Shown: positions 1 to 9,942 of the stretch, piece after piece
Layout of the letters: each line of letters opens with the position of its first letter
Position numbering within the stretch: position 1 is the first letter of the stretch
Source of the DNA: Kumtagia sp963829135
GTDB lineage: Bacteria; Pseudomonadota; Alphaproteobacteria; Rhizobiales; Rhizobiaceae
Reading direction: 5' to 3'
Assembly (NCBI GenBank): GCA_963829135.1
Contig: CAWHHO010000002.1
Span: forward strand, 92,739-156,738
DNA: 64,000 bases
Program-made: the position numbers and the translations under genes
Notes under the pieces: generated by a model
What the model was told of the DNA's origin: nothing
Databases searched by the model: none
Seen by the model: the letters and a program-made list of their open reading frames with translations, nothing else

Positions 1-280
1 GACGAGAATGCTAGTGCTTGGGAGTTCACGCTTGGTAGCGACCACTTTCTCGCAGATATCTCGGAGACCAGCATAGCCAAAGGACGCCCTGGAGCGCGGC
101 GGTGCGATGGTCAACGACAAATACCAGGTGAGGCTGCAGATAGCCGAGTCCAACGACGCCTACGGCAAAACGGAAACGACCTACAAAATCCTGGAAGTCA
201 TGACTTTTATCAGGGCCGATATGCGGGCGAGCGATACGGAAACTGAAGGCGTTCCACCAGAACCGGTTGGCGAAGGCTGA
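1..280 (+). CDS. 3' end of unidentified protein (partial, frameshifted)
   Basis: Only the C-terminal part of this gene lies in the window. One frame is open from base 1 to about 85, and a second runs from about 80 to the TGA at 278-280. They join if one extra G near 79-81 is removed, giving a C-terminus that contains residues like DALERGGAMVNDKYQ. The last 58 codons start at the ATG at 107 if read alone. The gene converges on the GH127 gene, whose stop is 8 bases beyond. I do not recognise the family and see no domain motif, so no function is proposed. Confidence 0.45.
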
Positions 281-285
281 ACTGT

Positions 286-2242
286 TCAGCCGCTGCGCAG
301 CCACACCCGCATTTCACCGGGCTCACGATTGTCCCAGGCATAGTACGGGACAGCCTTGATCTGCACGCTTTCCGTGGCGGGCGGCTGCGAACGGTAAAGC
401 TCAGCGCCCCAATCGTTTGTCGTGTCGGTCTGTGCCAGCGCCGATAGGCTGACGACGCCGCGCAGCAGATCGGGTTCGACCTTAGCCTCGATCGGGCTTG
501 AGGACGACAGCACCACGCCATGCAGGGGTGTGGCGTTGTCCGTCGCTTCGACACAGTACAAGACGGGTCCGCGCGCCAGCGCAACGCGTCCTATATCCTG
601 CCGGACGTTGGGGTTGGCGTAGATGCGGCGGACGTCCATGTCGAGCTGGAGCTCGACGGTGTCGCCCCCCTTCCAAGCGCGATCGAGCGTCGCATAGCCG
701 TCCTTGGTCACGCTCTTCAGGTCGATGGGTTCGCCGTTTACGCTGAGCGACGCGGCCTTGCACCAGCCCGGAATGCGCAGGTGCAGTTTGAACCGCGACG
801 GCTTGTCGGAATCGACCGCGATCGCAGATCGCGCCGTCCCAGGGATAGCCGCTCTGCTGGGTCAGCACGACCTTGCCGCTGCCGATCTCGAAGCGGCCGG
901 TGCTGTCGCCGTAGAGATGCACGGCGATGGCGTCTTCCGCCAGGCCATAGAAATAGCTGCCGATCGACGCGACCATCCGGCCGATATTCGGCGGGCAGCA
1001 GGGGCAGCGATGCCAGTTCCAGCGGTTGTGCTTGCCGCGGCTCTCCAGCGGGTTCTCGTAGAAGAACAGCGAGCCGTCGAGCGACAGGCCGGAGATCGAG
1101 CCGTTGTAAAGCGCCTGCTCCATCATGTCGGCGTAGCGCGCGTTGGGACCCATGCCGAGCATGCGGCTCGCCCAGAACACCAGCCCGACGGCGGCGCAGG
1201 TCTCGGCATAGGCGCGTCTCGTTCGGCAGGTCGTAGTCGCCGGTGAAGCCCTCGTTGGCGGCGGACGGGCCGAGGCCGCCGGTGACGTAGAGGCTCTTGG
1301 TGACGAGATCGTCCCACAGCCGGTCGAGCGCGACGCGCAGCGTGTCGTCGCCATATTCGGTGGCGATGTCGGCCATGCCGGAATAGAGATACATGGCGCG
1401 CACCGCGTGGCCGACGACCTTGTCCTGCTCGCGCACCGGCTTGTGCGACTGGTTGTATTCGTAGGTCTTGAAATGGAAGTTCTTGGGGTCGGCGCCGCGC
1501 GCCCGCGCCTCCTCGTCGAAATAATGCGGCTGCTGGCCGCGCTCGTCGATGAAGTATTTGGCGAGGTCCATGTATTTCTGCTCGCCGGTGACGCGGGCCA
1601 GCTTGACCAGCGCCAGCTCGATCTCCTCGTGGCCGCAATAGCCGCGCTTCTTGCCCGGCTCCGGCGCCGAACGTATCGGCGATGTGGTCGACATAGCGGC
1701 ACATGACGTCGAGCAGCTTGCGTTTGCCGGTCGCCTGGTAGTAGGCGACCGCGCCTTCGATCAGATGGCCGGCGCAATAGAGTTCGTGGCAGTCGCGCAG
1801 GTTGGTCCAGCGCTGGCCGGGCTGGATGCGCTGGTACCAGCTTGACAGATAGCCGTCCGGCTGCTGCAGCTTTTCGTACATGTCGATGATGGCGTCGATC
1901 TTGTGCTCGAGCTCGGCGTTCTTGCGCGCGGTAGAGCGAATAGGCGGCGGTCTCGATCGTCTTGCCGAGATCGGAATCCCAGAACATCTGCGTCGTCACC
2001 GTCGAGCCGTGAAGCCGTCATTGACATGGAACGGGATGACGCACGCCGGGCGACGGGCGGTCGGGGTCGATCTGGTCCAGCATGCCCGCCTCGACGCAGC
2101 GCTCGTAGAGGATATCGGCGGTGCGCGTGGCGACCGCGTCGACGCGGTCGCCCCAGAAGCCGCGCACATCGACCTGCGGCACGGCAAGCGGGCGGAACAG
2201 AGCGAGTGTCGGGCTTTGAGCCGCAGTTTTTGCAGACGTCAT
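286..2242 (-). CDS. GH127 beta-L-arabinofuranosidase (frameshifted)
   Basis: This is a retaining glycosidase that releases L-arabinofuranose from plant arabino-oligosaccharides. The corrected length of about 650 residues fits GH127 (formerly DUF1680). The N-terminus (MTSAKTAAQSP...) has the expected VPQVDVRGFWGDR stretch. The CPCCPPNIGRM motif near 970-1015 carries the paired cysteines that bind zinc and act as nucleophile in GH127. The gene is last in a minus-strand operon with a sugar ABC importer, so imported oligosaccharides are probably cleaved in the cytoplasm; no signal peptide is seen. The product is split over at least four reading frames (breaks near 720, 830, 1215, 1670, 1930 and 2020). 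Because the pieces are consecutive and well conserved, base-calling errors are likelier than true decay. Confidence 0.82.
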
Positions 2243-2275
2243 GCATGATTTTCTCCTTGTCGTTGTCGCCGCAGG

Positions 2276-3140
2276 CTATTTGACGGCGCCGGCCATCAGG
2301 CCGCGGATGTAGAAGCGTTGCAGGAGCAGGAAGAGCACCAGGCAGGGGATCATCATCACGGTGACGCCGGCCTGCACCGCGCCCCAGTCGATGGCGCCGA
2401 AGCGGCCGGACTGCAGCGCCGTCATCATGACCGGCAGCGTGAACTTGGACTGGTCGGTCATCAGCACCAGCGCGGCCAGGAACTCGTTCCAGGCGCCGAG
2501 GAAGGCGAACAGCGCGATGGTGGCGATGCCCGGCCAGACCAGCGGCAGCATCACCTGGAGCAGCAGCGTGACGTTGCCGGCGCCGTCCATGCGCGCGGCC
2601 TCCTCGATCTCGTGCGGCACCGCGTCGAAGGCGTTGCGCATCATGAAGATCGAGAACGGCAGTTGCAGCGTGACATAGACCAGGACCAGCCCGGTCAGCG
2701 TATTGTGCAGCCCGAGCTTGGTCAGGATCAGGAAGATCGGCGTCAGGATCGACTGGAACGGGATCATGATCGTCGAGAGGATCACGACGAAGAGCACGTT
2801 CTTGCACGGAAAGCGGAAGCGCGAGAAGCCGTAGCCGGCGAGCACGCTGACGATGACCGACAGCGATCACCGTCATCGACGGCGACGTAGAGGCTGTTCT
2901 GCGCCGGCAGCCAGAGGCCGTCGCCGAAAGCTGTCGAGCGTGCGCGTAGTTCTCGACGCGAGAAGCCGGTCGTCGGCCATGGCGGCAGCGGCGGCTGGCG
3001 CGCTTCGGCGCCGGCTTGAAGGTCGACAGCACCGCCCAGACGATCGGCGCGAGGAACAGACGCGGACGCCGATCAGCCGGTCGAATGCTCGGCGATCAGC
3101 GCCGCGAGTGCGGCCTTCCTGCGGCAGCGGCCTGCGCCAT
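2276..3140 (-). CDS. Sugar ABC transporter permease, MalG type (frameshifted)
   Basis: This is an inner-membrane permease of a CUT1-type carbohydrate importer. The last 190 residues are in one clean frame (2276-2845). They contain the cytoplasmic EAA loop (IEEAARMDGAGN) that contacts the ATPase, followed by membrane segments and the typical C-terminus GLMAGAVK. The N-terminal third (2846-3140) is broken by several indels. The ATG at 3138-3140 is taken as the start because it abuts the end of the preceding permease. Corrected length is about 287 residues, normal for MalG. It lies 34 bases before the GH127 gene. Confidence 0.82.
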
Positions 3141-4082
3141 CAGTCGACTGGCCCTCCGGTTGCGCAGCAGCCAGAGCTGGATCAGGCTGAGCGACGACCA
3201 GGATGACCAGCAGCACCATCGACAGTGCCGCGCCGTAGCCGAGCTTGAACGACACGAAGGACTGGTTGAAGATCCAGTAGACGGCCGTGAGCGTCTGGTT
3301 GCGCGGGCCGCCGCGCAGGATGATGTAGAACTGGTCGAAGGCGAGGATCGAGCCGGCGACCGACAGGATCAGCGCCAGCGCGATGCGTGCGGCGCATCAG
3401 CGGCAGGGTGATCGGCCGGAAGCGGGCGAACGCGGCCTGGCGCCGTCGATCGTCGGCCGCCTCCTGCAATTCGGTCGGGATCGACTGCAGGCCGGTCATC
3501 AGGATGATCATGGTGAAGCCGGCGACCTTCCAGACGACCATGGCGATGATCGACCAGAAGGCCGGCTGGAAAGTCGCCAGCAGATTGACCTTCTTGTCGG
3601 TCAGGCCGAGCTCGATAGGCCGCCGGGCTGAACAGGCCGGAATCGACATTGAGCAGCCACGACCAGAGCAGGCTGGCCGAGGCGAAGCCGACGACGACCG
3701 GCATGAAGAACGAGGTGCGGTAGAAGCCGGTCAGCGGCCGCGGCTTTTCGACGAACAGCGCCAGCGGAAAGGCGACGGCGAAGATCGCGATGGTGACGAT
3801 CACGGTGTAGTAGGCGGTGAAGCTCAGCGCGTTCCAGAAGCGGGTGTCGCGCAGGATGGCCGCGATAATTGTCGAGGCCGATGAAGCGGTGCTCGCCCAT
3901 CAGCGGCCAGTTGTGCAGCGACATCCAGGCCGTCATGCCGAGCGGCATGACGAAGAAGACGACGACCAGCGCCACGGCCGGCGCGATGTAGAGCAGGCCG
4001 ACCCATTGCCGGCGGTCGGCGCCGGCCGAGCTGGCGTGCGGCTCTGGTGATGCAGGTGGATCTGTGCCATATCCGCGCTCAT
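3139..4082 (-). CDS. Sugar ABC transporter permease, MalF type (frameshifted)
   Basis: This is the partner permease of the same importer. Readable pieces in order are an N-terminal first membrane helix (VGLLYIAPAVALVVVFFVMP), a further block (VTIAIFAVAFPLALFVEKPRPLTGFYRTSFFMP), an EAA-loop region with IPTELQEAA, and the last helix (LGYGAALSMVLLVILVV). Start candidates are the in-frame ATGs at 4082 and 4070; the ATG at 4082 overlaps the stop of the binding-protein gene. At least four indels break the frame, and the exact stop is unclear because an indel lies near 3190. The end given is where the MalG start begins. Confidence 0.78.
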
Positions 4083-5418
4083 GTCTGGCGCACCTGCGCG
4101 GAAACGAACGACAGGGAACGGCTGCCCGCTCCGGGTGACGGAAGGCGGCCAGTTCGGCGGCGCGATTATCTGCTGCGCCAGGTCGATGATCGACTGCATC
4201 GTCTCCTGGGCATTGGCGATGGCGCCATCGACATCGTCGCCGAAGAAGACCTCGTTGACCATCTGCGTCCACGGGCCGTTGGCCGAGTTGATCAGGTCGT
4301 TGAACACCACCGAATAGGGCGTGCGGCCCTTGGCCATGGCTTCGGCGGCGACCTGGTAGCGCGGGTCGAGATCCTTGAGCGCCTCCTTGGCGATGTCGCC
4401 GCGCACCGGCAGGCTGCCATATTTGGCCAGGATGGTCTGGCCCTCGAGCGAATAGGCGAAGTCGAGGAACTCCTTCACCACGGCGATCTTCGTGGTGCCC
4501 TTGGTGACGACGAAATTGTCGCCGCCGGCGAAGGACGACCAGCCGCCATCCTTGCCCGGCAGGAAGGTGACGCCGTAGTCGATATCGGGATACTGCGTGT
4601 TGAGCGCGCCGATGGCGAAGGCGCCGGACGGCGTGATGCCGATCTTGCCGGCGGCAAAGGCGGCGAAGAAGTTGGACGCCGGTGTCGGTCTGCGCGCCCT
4701 CCGGCACCAGGTCCTTCTTGACCATCGAGCGGTAGAGGTCGATGGCGCCGCGCATCTGCGGGCGTGTCGAGCGTCGCCTTCGAGCCGTCCTCGCGTAAGG
4801 ATGTCGCCGCCCGAGGCCCAGACCAGCGGCGTGAAGGTGAAGATGTTGCAGCCGCCGCAATTGCCGGAGAAATAGAAGCCCTTGATGTCGCCGCCGAGCG
4901 CGTTGACCTTCTCGGCGTCGGCTTCGATCTCGGCCCAGGTCGTCGGGCCTTTTTCAGGATCGAGGCCCGGCCTGCTTGAACAGCTTCTTGTTCCAGATCA
5001 GCACCGAGCTATCGGCCGAGAACGGCAGGCCGTAGATGTGGTCCTTGTAGGTGCCGGTCTTGACATGCGCCGGCGACAGCTGCGCGAAATACGGGCAGCG
5101 ATTTCGCCCAGTCGGTGATGTCCTCGAGCTGGCCGGCGGCGGCGAAGGCCGGCGTGTAGATCAGGTCGAGCGAGAGCGCGTCGGGCGCCGTGCCGCCGGC
5201 GGCCGCTGCGCCATATTTCGGGATGATCTCGGCATTGGGGATGATGTCGAGCTTGACCTGGTTCTCATGCGCCTTGTTGAAGGCATCGACGATGCTCGGC
5301 ATGAAATTCGAGCCGTCGGCGCGCACCCAGATGTTGGCGGTCTCGGCTGCCGCATGCGGCGAAGCGCTGCGCCAGAACGCAGCGGCGAAGGCGAGTCCGG
5401 CAATCGATGCTTCTTCAT
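4079..5418 (-). CDS. Sugar ABC transporter substrate-binding protein (frameshifted)
   Basis: This is a periplasmic family-1 solute-binding protein for the upstream importer. The ATG at 5418 follows a strong GAGGAGG ribosome site. A signal peptide is readable after one frame correction (IAGLAFAAAFWRSASPHAAA), followed by the mature start ETANIWVRADGSNFMPSIVD. The middle portion NAEIIPKYGAAAAGGTAPDALSLDLIY is typical of this family. The C-terminal third (about 4100-4480) reads cleanly to IIDLAQQIIAPP. Corrected length is about 445 residues. The TGA stop at 4079-4081 overlaps the MalF start. The GH127 neighbour suggests an arabinose-containing oligosaccharide as ligand; that is inference. Confidence 0.8.
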
Positions 5419-5481
5419 GGTTCTCCTCCTCAATTGGCCTGCTGATCGCCGGCGCAGCCGCTCCCAGCGGCAGCGTTCTTC

Positions 5482-6525
5482 TCAGCCGTCCGGTGGACGG
5501 CCGCATGACTGACGCACCACCAGCCGGCACGGCAGTTTTCGGATGCCCGGCGCGGCCGGCTTGGCCGCCGACGAGCGAAAGCAGGGTCAGCCCGGCCTCG
5601 CGCCCGAGCGCGGCCAGGTTCATGTCGACCGAGGTCAGCGGCGGGCGCGTCGCCTCGCGCCACGATCTCCCAATTGTCGAAGCCGATGACGCCGACATCG
5701 CCTGGCACGCGAAAGGCCGCGCTCGCGCAAGCGCATCGATGACGCCGCGCGCGATCTGGTCGTTGCCGCAGAAGACGGCGTCCGGTTTTTCGCCGCTGCC
5801 TGGCCGAACAGCGTGCCGACAGCCTCATGCCCCCAGGCTTCCGACCATGCGCCGAGCAGCGGCTCGGTCACCGGCAGACCGTGCTCGGCCAGCACATCGC
5901 GATAGGCCTGGGCCCGCTCATGCACCACGGCGAAAGCTCGCCGGTCCGGTGACATGCGCGATGCGCCGCCGGCCGAGCCGGCAGAAATGCTCGACCGCCA
6001 GCCGCGCGCCGCCGGCAGTCGTCGGAGACGAAGGCGATGGCGTCGGGATCGGGCTGGCGTGAAGGCGTAGATCGCCGGGACGCCGAGATTGGAGAGGTCG
6101 ACCGGCAGATGGCGGTCGATGCGCTTGCCGGTGGCGATGATGCCGTCGACGCGCTTGTCGAGCATCGCCTCGACATGCAGCTGGGCAAGCCGCGGATCGT
6201 CCTCGACATTGCACAGGAACACCGAAACGCCGTTATCGACCAGCGCTTCCGAAATGCCCGGCCATGACCGGCAGCGAGAAGCGGCCATAGGTGTCGTTGG
6301 TCAGCAGGCCGACGGTGAAGCTGCGCTTGCCGCAGCAGGCTCTGCGCCAGGCTGTTGGGCCGGAAGCCGAGCCGCTGCGCCGTCTCGCGGATACGCTTCG
6401 CGCGTCTCCGCGGTCATCCGCCCTTGCCCGTTCAGCGCCTTCGAGGCGGTGGCAACGCTGACGCCAGCCACCGCCGCGACTTCACGCAGCGTCACCGTGT
6501 GAGTGGCGCCTATGTCCCGGCTCAA
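5482..6525 (-). CDS. LacI-family transcriptional regulator of the GH127 operon (frameshifted)
   Basis: The helix-turn-helix TLREVAAVAGVSVATASKALNGQGRMT is at the N-terminus, followed by the periplasmic-binding-like sensor domain (NGVSVFLCNVEDDPRLAQLHVEAMLDKRVDGIIATG). The TTG at 6525 is proposed as start because GGGAGGAG lies 9 bases upstream. The product ends in GIRKLPCRLVVRQS, a usual LacI C-terminus, with TGA at 5482-5484. Corrected length is about 347 residues. It is the first gene of the operon, 63 bases before the binding-protein gene. Two operator-like palindromes sit just upstream, one at the ribosome site, so autorepression is likely. Several indels break the frame between 5640 and 6400. 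Confidence 0.82.
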
Positions 6526-6542
6526 TGCAGTTTTCTCCTCCC

Positions 6543-6560
6543 TGAGAAAACCTTTTCTCA
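6543..6560. promoter_or_regulatory. LacI-type operator 1 (TGAGAAAA-CC-TTTTCTCA)
   Basis: An 18-base site with perfect 8-base arms around a central CC. It lies immediately upstream of the regulator start at 6525 and next to its ribosome site, where a bound repressor would block transcription. The second copy is 55 bases away, centre to centre. Confidence 0.7.
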
Positions 6561-6597
6561 CCTCCCCAAATGGATGCGGCCCGTCAGCACGCAAACT

Positions 6598-6615
6598 TGA
6601 GAAAAGGTTTTCTCA
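6598..6615. promoter_or_regulatory. LacI-type operator 2 (TGAGAAAA-GG-TTTTCTCA)
   Basis: An exact reverse complement of operator 1, with perfect 8-base arms around GG. The 55-base centre spacing is near five helical turns, which would place two repressor dimers on one face or allow a small loop. Confidence 0.7.
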
Positions 6616-6679
6616 GGTCTACCCGAAATGGGTTTCCATTGCAATCGCTCGCCAAGGGCGTTGACGACAGATTCATGCA

Positions 6680-7725
6680 CTATCGATCGTCCGGCGACCC
6701 CAAACGGACCGAGTTTGTCTCCAAAAGGGTCACCTTTATAAAATCGTCGCTGGCGCGCGCGGTAACGGTCATGAGGCAAATGACAATGTCTTGCGCCCGA
6801 TTACACCGATTGGCTTCTGCGCCAGCGTGTTGGCAACGTCATCCCGATGCGGAATAGGTGGTCAAGCTTGGTCGCAGGAACTGAATTTGCGGGCTGTCTC
6901 CAAAGCTTATGACCGCGATGTCCTTGCCGGGATAAATGCGACCGTCCAGCAGGGTTGAATAGAGACCAAACACCGAAAGGTCGTGTTTGAGCAGGATCGC
7001 CGAGGGTCGGTCCGCCATCGACAGTATGCGGGTCCGCAGCGATCACGCCGCCTTCCTCGCCCGACTTCACGCGCAACACCAGGTCCTCATCGTAATCGAT
7101 GCCGTGCTCAGACAACCCTTTTCGGTACCCTCAAGAAAAAGATATCCGTAGTTGGCGCCATTGTCAGGCACCGTAGCCGCTATCCGGCGATGGCCTTTCG
7201 CCACCAGGCGGGCAACGGCTTGCGCGTGCCCTCGCCGAAATCCACATCGACCCAGGCATAGCCCTTGCCACTCAGCTGCGACCGAAGGAAACAAACGGCA
7301 ACCCCGATTACATCAGAAATCGATACGCGGGATCCCGAACGGCGCGTTTCCGAGATGATCAGGGCGTCGACAAATCTGCGGGCGACCATGCGCGGAGATA
7401 GTCCGGCGCGTTCTGCGAAGGCAGCAGCACCAGATCGAGTTGATGCGCCTCCAAAACTTGCTGCAGGCGGCTGATCACACGCGGAAAGTAACTGTCGCCT
7501 TCCATGGCTCGCGGCGGTTCCGGCCTCCAGAACCAGGCCGACCGTATTGGTCACGCCTTGTCGCAAGCTCCGGCCCGACTGATTGGGCGCGTAGCCAAGG
7601 CGCGCGCGCGCCTCCAGCACACGCCGTCGTGTCTGCTCGTTGACGTCAGGTCTGTTGTTGAGCGCGCGCGAAACGGTGCCGATCGAGACGCCGAGATGCT
7701 GAGCCAGCTGTCTGATGCCTGTCAT
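6680..7725 (-). CDS. LacI-family transcriptional regulator (second, frameshifted)
   Basis: The N-terminus MTGIRQLAQHLGVSIGTVSRALNNRPDVNE is a standard LacI helix-turn-helix, and GRSLRQGVTNTVGLVLE begins the sensor domain. Later pieces read VAKGHRRIAATVPDNGANYGYLFLEG, then RPSAILLKHDLSVFGLYSTLLDG and DIAVISFGDSPQIQFLRPSLTTY in a shifted frame. A third frame continues to a TAG at 6680-6682, giving a corrected length near 348 residues, normal for the family. It is divergent from the oxidoreductase-transporter operon starting at 7894, with a perfect operator between, so it probably represses that operon and itself. Frame breaks near 6830, 7020, 7105 and 7290-7530 look like sequencing errors. The exact C-terminus is uncertain. 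Confidence 0.75.
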
Positions 7726-7826
7726 TACTCCTGCACTCGAGCACGAAGCTGCTGATGGGCGCGGAATTGACGCACTGGAAACTCTACGATTGTTCTTGAC
7801 AGGAAATCCAGTGTCGGCGTTCAATC

Positions 7827-7840
7827 CGTAAACGTTTACG
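7827..7840. promoter_or_regulatory. LacI-type operator CGTAAACGTTTACG
   Basis: A perfect 14-base palindrome of the classic LacI/GalR form. It lies in the divergent intergenic region, 102 bases upstream of the second LacI gene and 54 bases upstream of the oxidoreductase start, so one bound dimer could control both directions. Confidence 0.75.
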
Positions 7841-7893
7841 AGCGAGCTGATTAATTGCGACCAGCATGGGAGGAGTCGCGTGTGTAAACCATT

Positions 7894-8948
7894 TTGCGTG
7901 CCGTTTTGGTCGGGTGCGGAGCCATGTCGAAAGGCTGGCTCGAGGCGACTCGACCGGACAGCCATCGCTTCGAGATCGCGTCGCGATCGCCGGCCTGGTC
8001 GATCATCGACCGGAGCGCGGCGCGAACGGCGGCGCGCGGAGTTCGTCCTTCACGGGCGCCGAAGTCGGCACCGATCTCGAGGCGATGCTGCCGAGACCAA
8101 GCCGGACCTGTGTTCGACGTCGTCGTCCCCGCCGCGCGGCGCGATGTCGTCGACCCGCGCCTGCGCCACGGCTGCCACGTGCTCACCGAAAAGCCGATGG
8201 CGACCTCGATGGCGGAGGCGCGCGACTGATCGTCGGCCGCGGCATGCGCCGGGAAGCATCCATGCGGTGGTGCAGAACCGCCGGTTCATTCCCGGCGTGC
8301 GCCGCATCCGCCGGCTGTCGCGACGGGCGCTGCTCGGCGAACTCACGGCGCTCCATTGCGACTTCTTCATCGGCGCGCATTTCGGCGGCTTCCGCGAGGA
8401 GATGGAGAACGTGCTGCTGCTCGACATGGCGATCCACACGCTCGATGCGGCGCGCTTCATGCCGGCAGCTGATCCGCTCGCGGTCTATTGCCACGAGACC
8501 AATCCCAAGGGCTCGTGGTACGCGCACGGCGCCGCCGCCAACGCGATCTTCGAGATGGGCGGCGGCGTGCGTCTTCACCTATCGCGGCTCGTGGTGCGCC
8601 GAAGGCGCCAACACCAGCTGGGAGAGCGGCTGGCGGATCGTCGGCACGCGCGGGCACGCTGCTGTGGGACGGCGCCGGCGATTTCGACGCGCACTGTCGT
8701 CAACGGCGACGAAGGCTTCCTCCGCGATCCGGTCGCCGAGCTCGAAGTGCCGGCGCGCAGCCGACGACGCGCGAGACCCATGGGCATGCCAGCGTCATCG
8801 CCGATTTCCTCGACGCCATCGACAGCGGCGCCGACGCCGGAGACGCGTGCGCGACGACAATATCAAGAGCCTCGCAATGGTGTTCGGGGCGATCGAGAGC
8901 GCGCGGCACCGGCCAGCGCGTCGCGATATCAGCGAAGGATCACGATGA
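7894..8948 (+). CDS. Gfo/Idh/MocA-family oxidoreductase (frameshifted)
   Basis: This is an NAD(P)-dependent sugar or inositol dehydrogenase-type enzyme. The start MRAVLVGCGAMSKGWLEA holds the Rossmann GxGxxx motif. HVLTEKPMATSMAEA carries the conserved EKP lysine, and LLDMAIHTLDAARFM the conserved Asp/His region. The TGA at 8946-8948 overlaps the next gene's ATG (8945). Corrected length is about 350 residues, as expected. It is the first gene of a plus-strand operon, preceded by the LacI operator. Breaks near 7970, 8100, 8230, 8570 and 8650-8860 interrupt the frame. The substrate cannot be read from sequence. Confidence 0.78.
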
Positions 8949-9888
8949 GCAATCCGGCAAAGTCCATCCGCATCGGCACCATGATCAGCGCCACGGGTGG
9001 CAAGGCCGCCGCAGCGCATCGCGGCAGATCGCCGATCTGGGCTTCGAGAGCTTCGAGCCGTTCTTCTGGCAGACGACCAACGGCCAGGATCTCGCCGAAC
9101 TCGGCAAGCGCTGCCTCGATGCGATCGGCAATCGCGACATCACGATCTCGACGCATCGGCATGTTCGGCAATCCGCTCGAAGACCAGGAGATGGACCGCG
9201 AGACCCTGCAGGGCTGGAAGGACTGCATCGACAACGCCCACCATTTCGGCGCGACCTGCGTCGCCGGCTTCACCGGCCGCATCCGCAACAAGCCGCTGAC
9301 CGACAGCCTGCCGCGCTACAAGAAGGTCTGGACCGAACTCGCCAAGCGCGCCGCCGACAAGGGCGTCAGGATCGCCTTCGAGAACTGCGCCATGGACGGC
9401 AACTGGGCGACCGGCGACTGGAACATCGCCCACAATCCCGATGCCTGGGAGCTGATCTTCAACGAGACGCCGGACGACAATATCGGGCTCGAATGGGAGC
9501 CCTGCCACCAGCTCGTCTATCTGATCGATCCGCTGCCGCAGATCCGCAAATGGGCGCAGCAAGATTCTTCCACGTGCACGGCAAGGACGCGACGGTGCGC
9601 TGGGAGGTGATCAGGAGCACGGCATCTTCGGCAAGGAGAAGTTCGTGTTCATGCGCACGCCGGGCTTCGGCGACAGCAACTGGACCGACATCATCACCGA
9701 ACTGCGGCTCGCCGGCTATCCGGCTCGATCGACATCGAGGGCTGGCACGATCCGGTCTATCGCGACGCGCTCGAGATGACCGGCCAGGTCCATGCGCTCA
9801 ACTATCTCAAGCATTGCCGCGGCGGCGACTTTGTCGCCGATCCCTCGATGACCTATCGTCCGACGCCGGGAGGCGATCCGTGCGCTGA
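8945..9888 (+). CDS. Sugar phosphate isomerase/epimerase, TIM barrel (frameshifted)
   Basis: This belongs to the xylose-isomerase-like TIM-barrel family (AP endonuclease 2 fold). A clean stretch from 9191 to 9560 holds the metal-site region GVRIAFENCAMDGNW with its conserved glutamate, and LEWEPCHQLVYLIDP. The end TYRPTPGGDPVR follows the family pattern and stops at the TGA 9886-9888. The start ATG overlaps the oxidoreductase stop. Corrected length is about 313 residues. Pairing with a Gfo/Idh enzyme is common in inositol or keto-sugar catabolism, so the two probably act in sequence on an imported sugar. Frame breaks lie near 9010, 9165, 9560 and 9720. Confidence 0.78.
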
Positions 9889-9942
9889 GCCGAACATGAG
9901 CTTTCCGGGCGACGCCGCAAGACATGTTAATGGGAGGAGAAT

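Noticed and set aside
482..1999. A 505-residue minus-strand open frame over the GH127 gene
   Set aside because: It is a composite shadow produced by the frameshifts; only short parts match GH127, and the arginine/proline-rich remainder is read out of frame.
2318..2890. Long plus-strand frame (190 residues, His/Gln-rich) opposite the permease
   Set aside because: Antisense shadow of a conserved MalG-type permease; composition typical of complement reading in GC-rich DNA.
1761..3032. A 423-residue minus-strand frame bridging GH127 and the permease
   Set aside because: Highly arginine-rich low-complexity translation that overlaps two better supported genes; only its start of GH127 is real, in another frame.
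7880..9610. A 576-residue plus-strand frame spanning the oxidoreductase and the isomerase
   Set aside because: It joins pieces of two genes only because indels switch frames; a fusion enzyme is not supported, as the ATGA junction at 8945 is intact.
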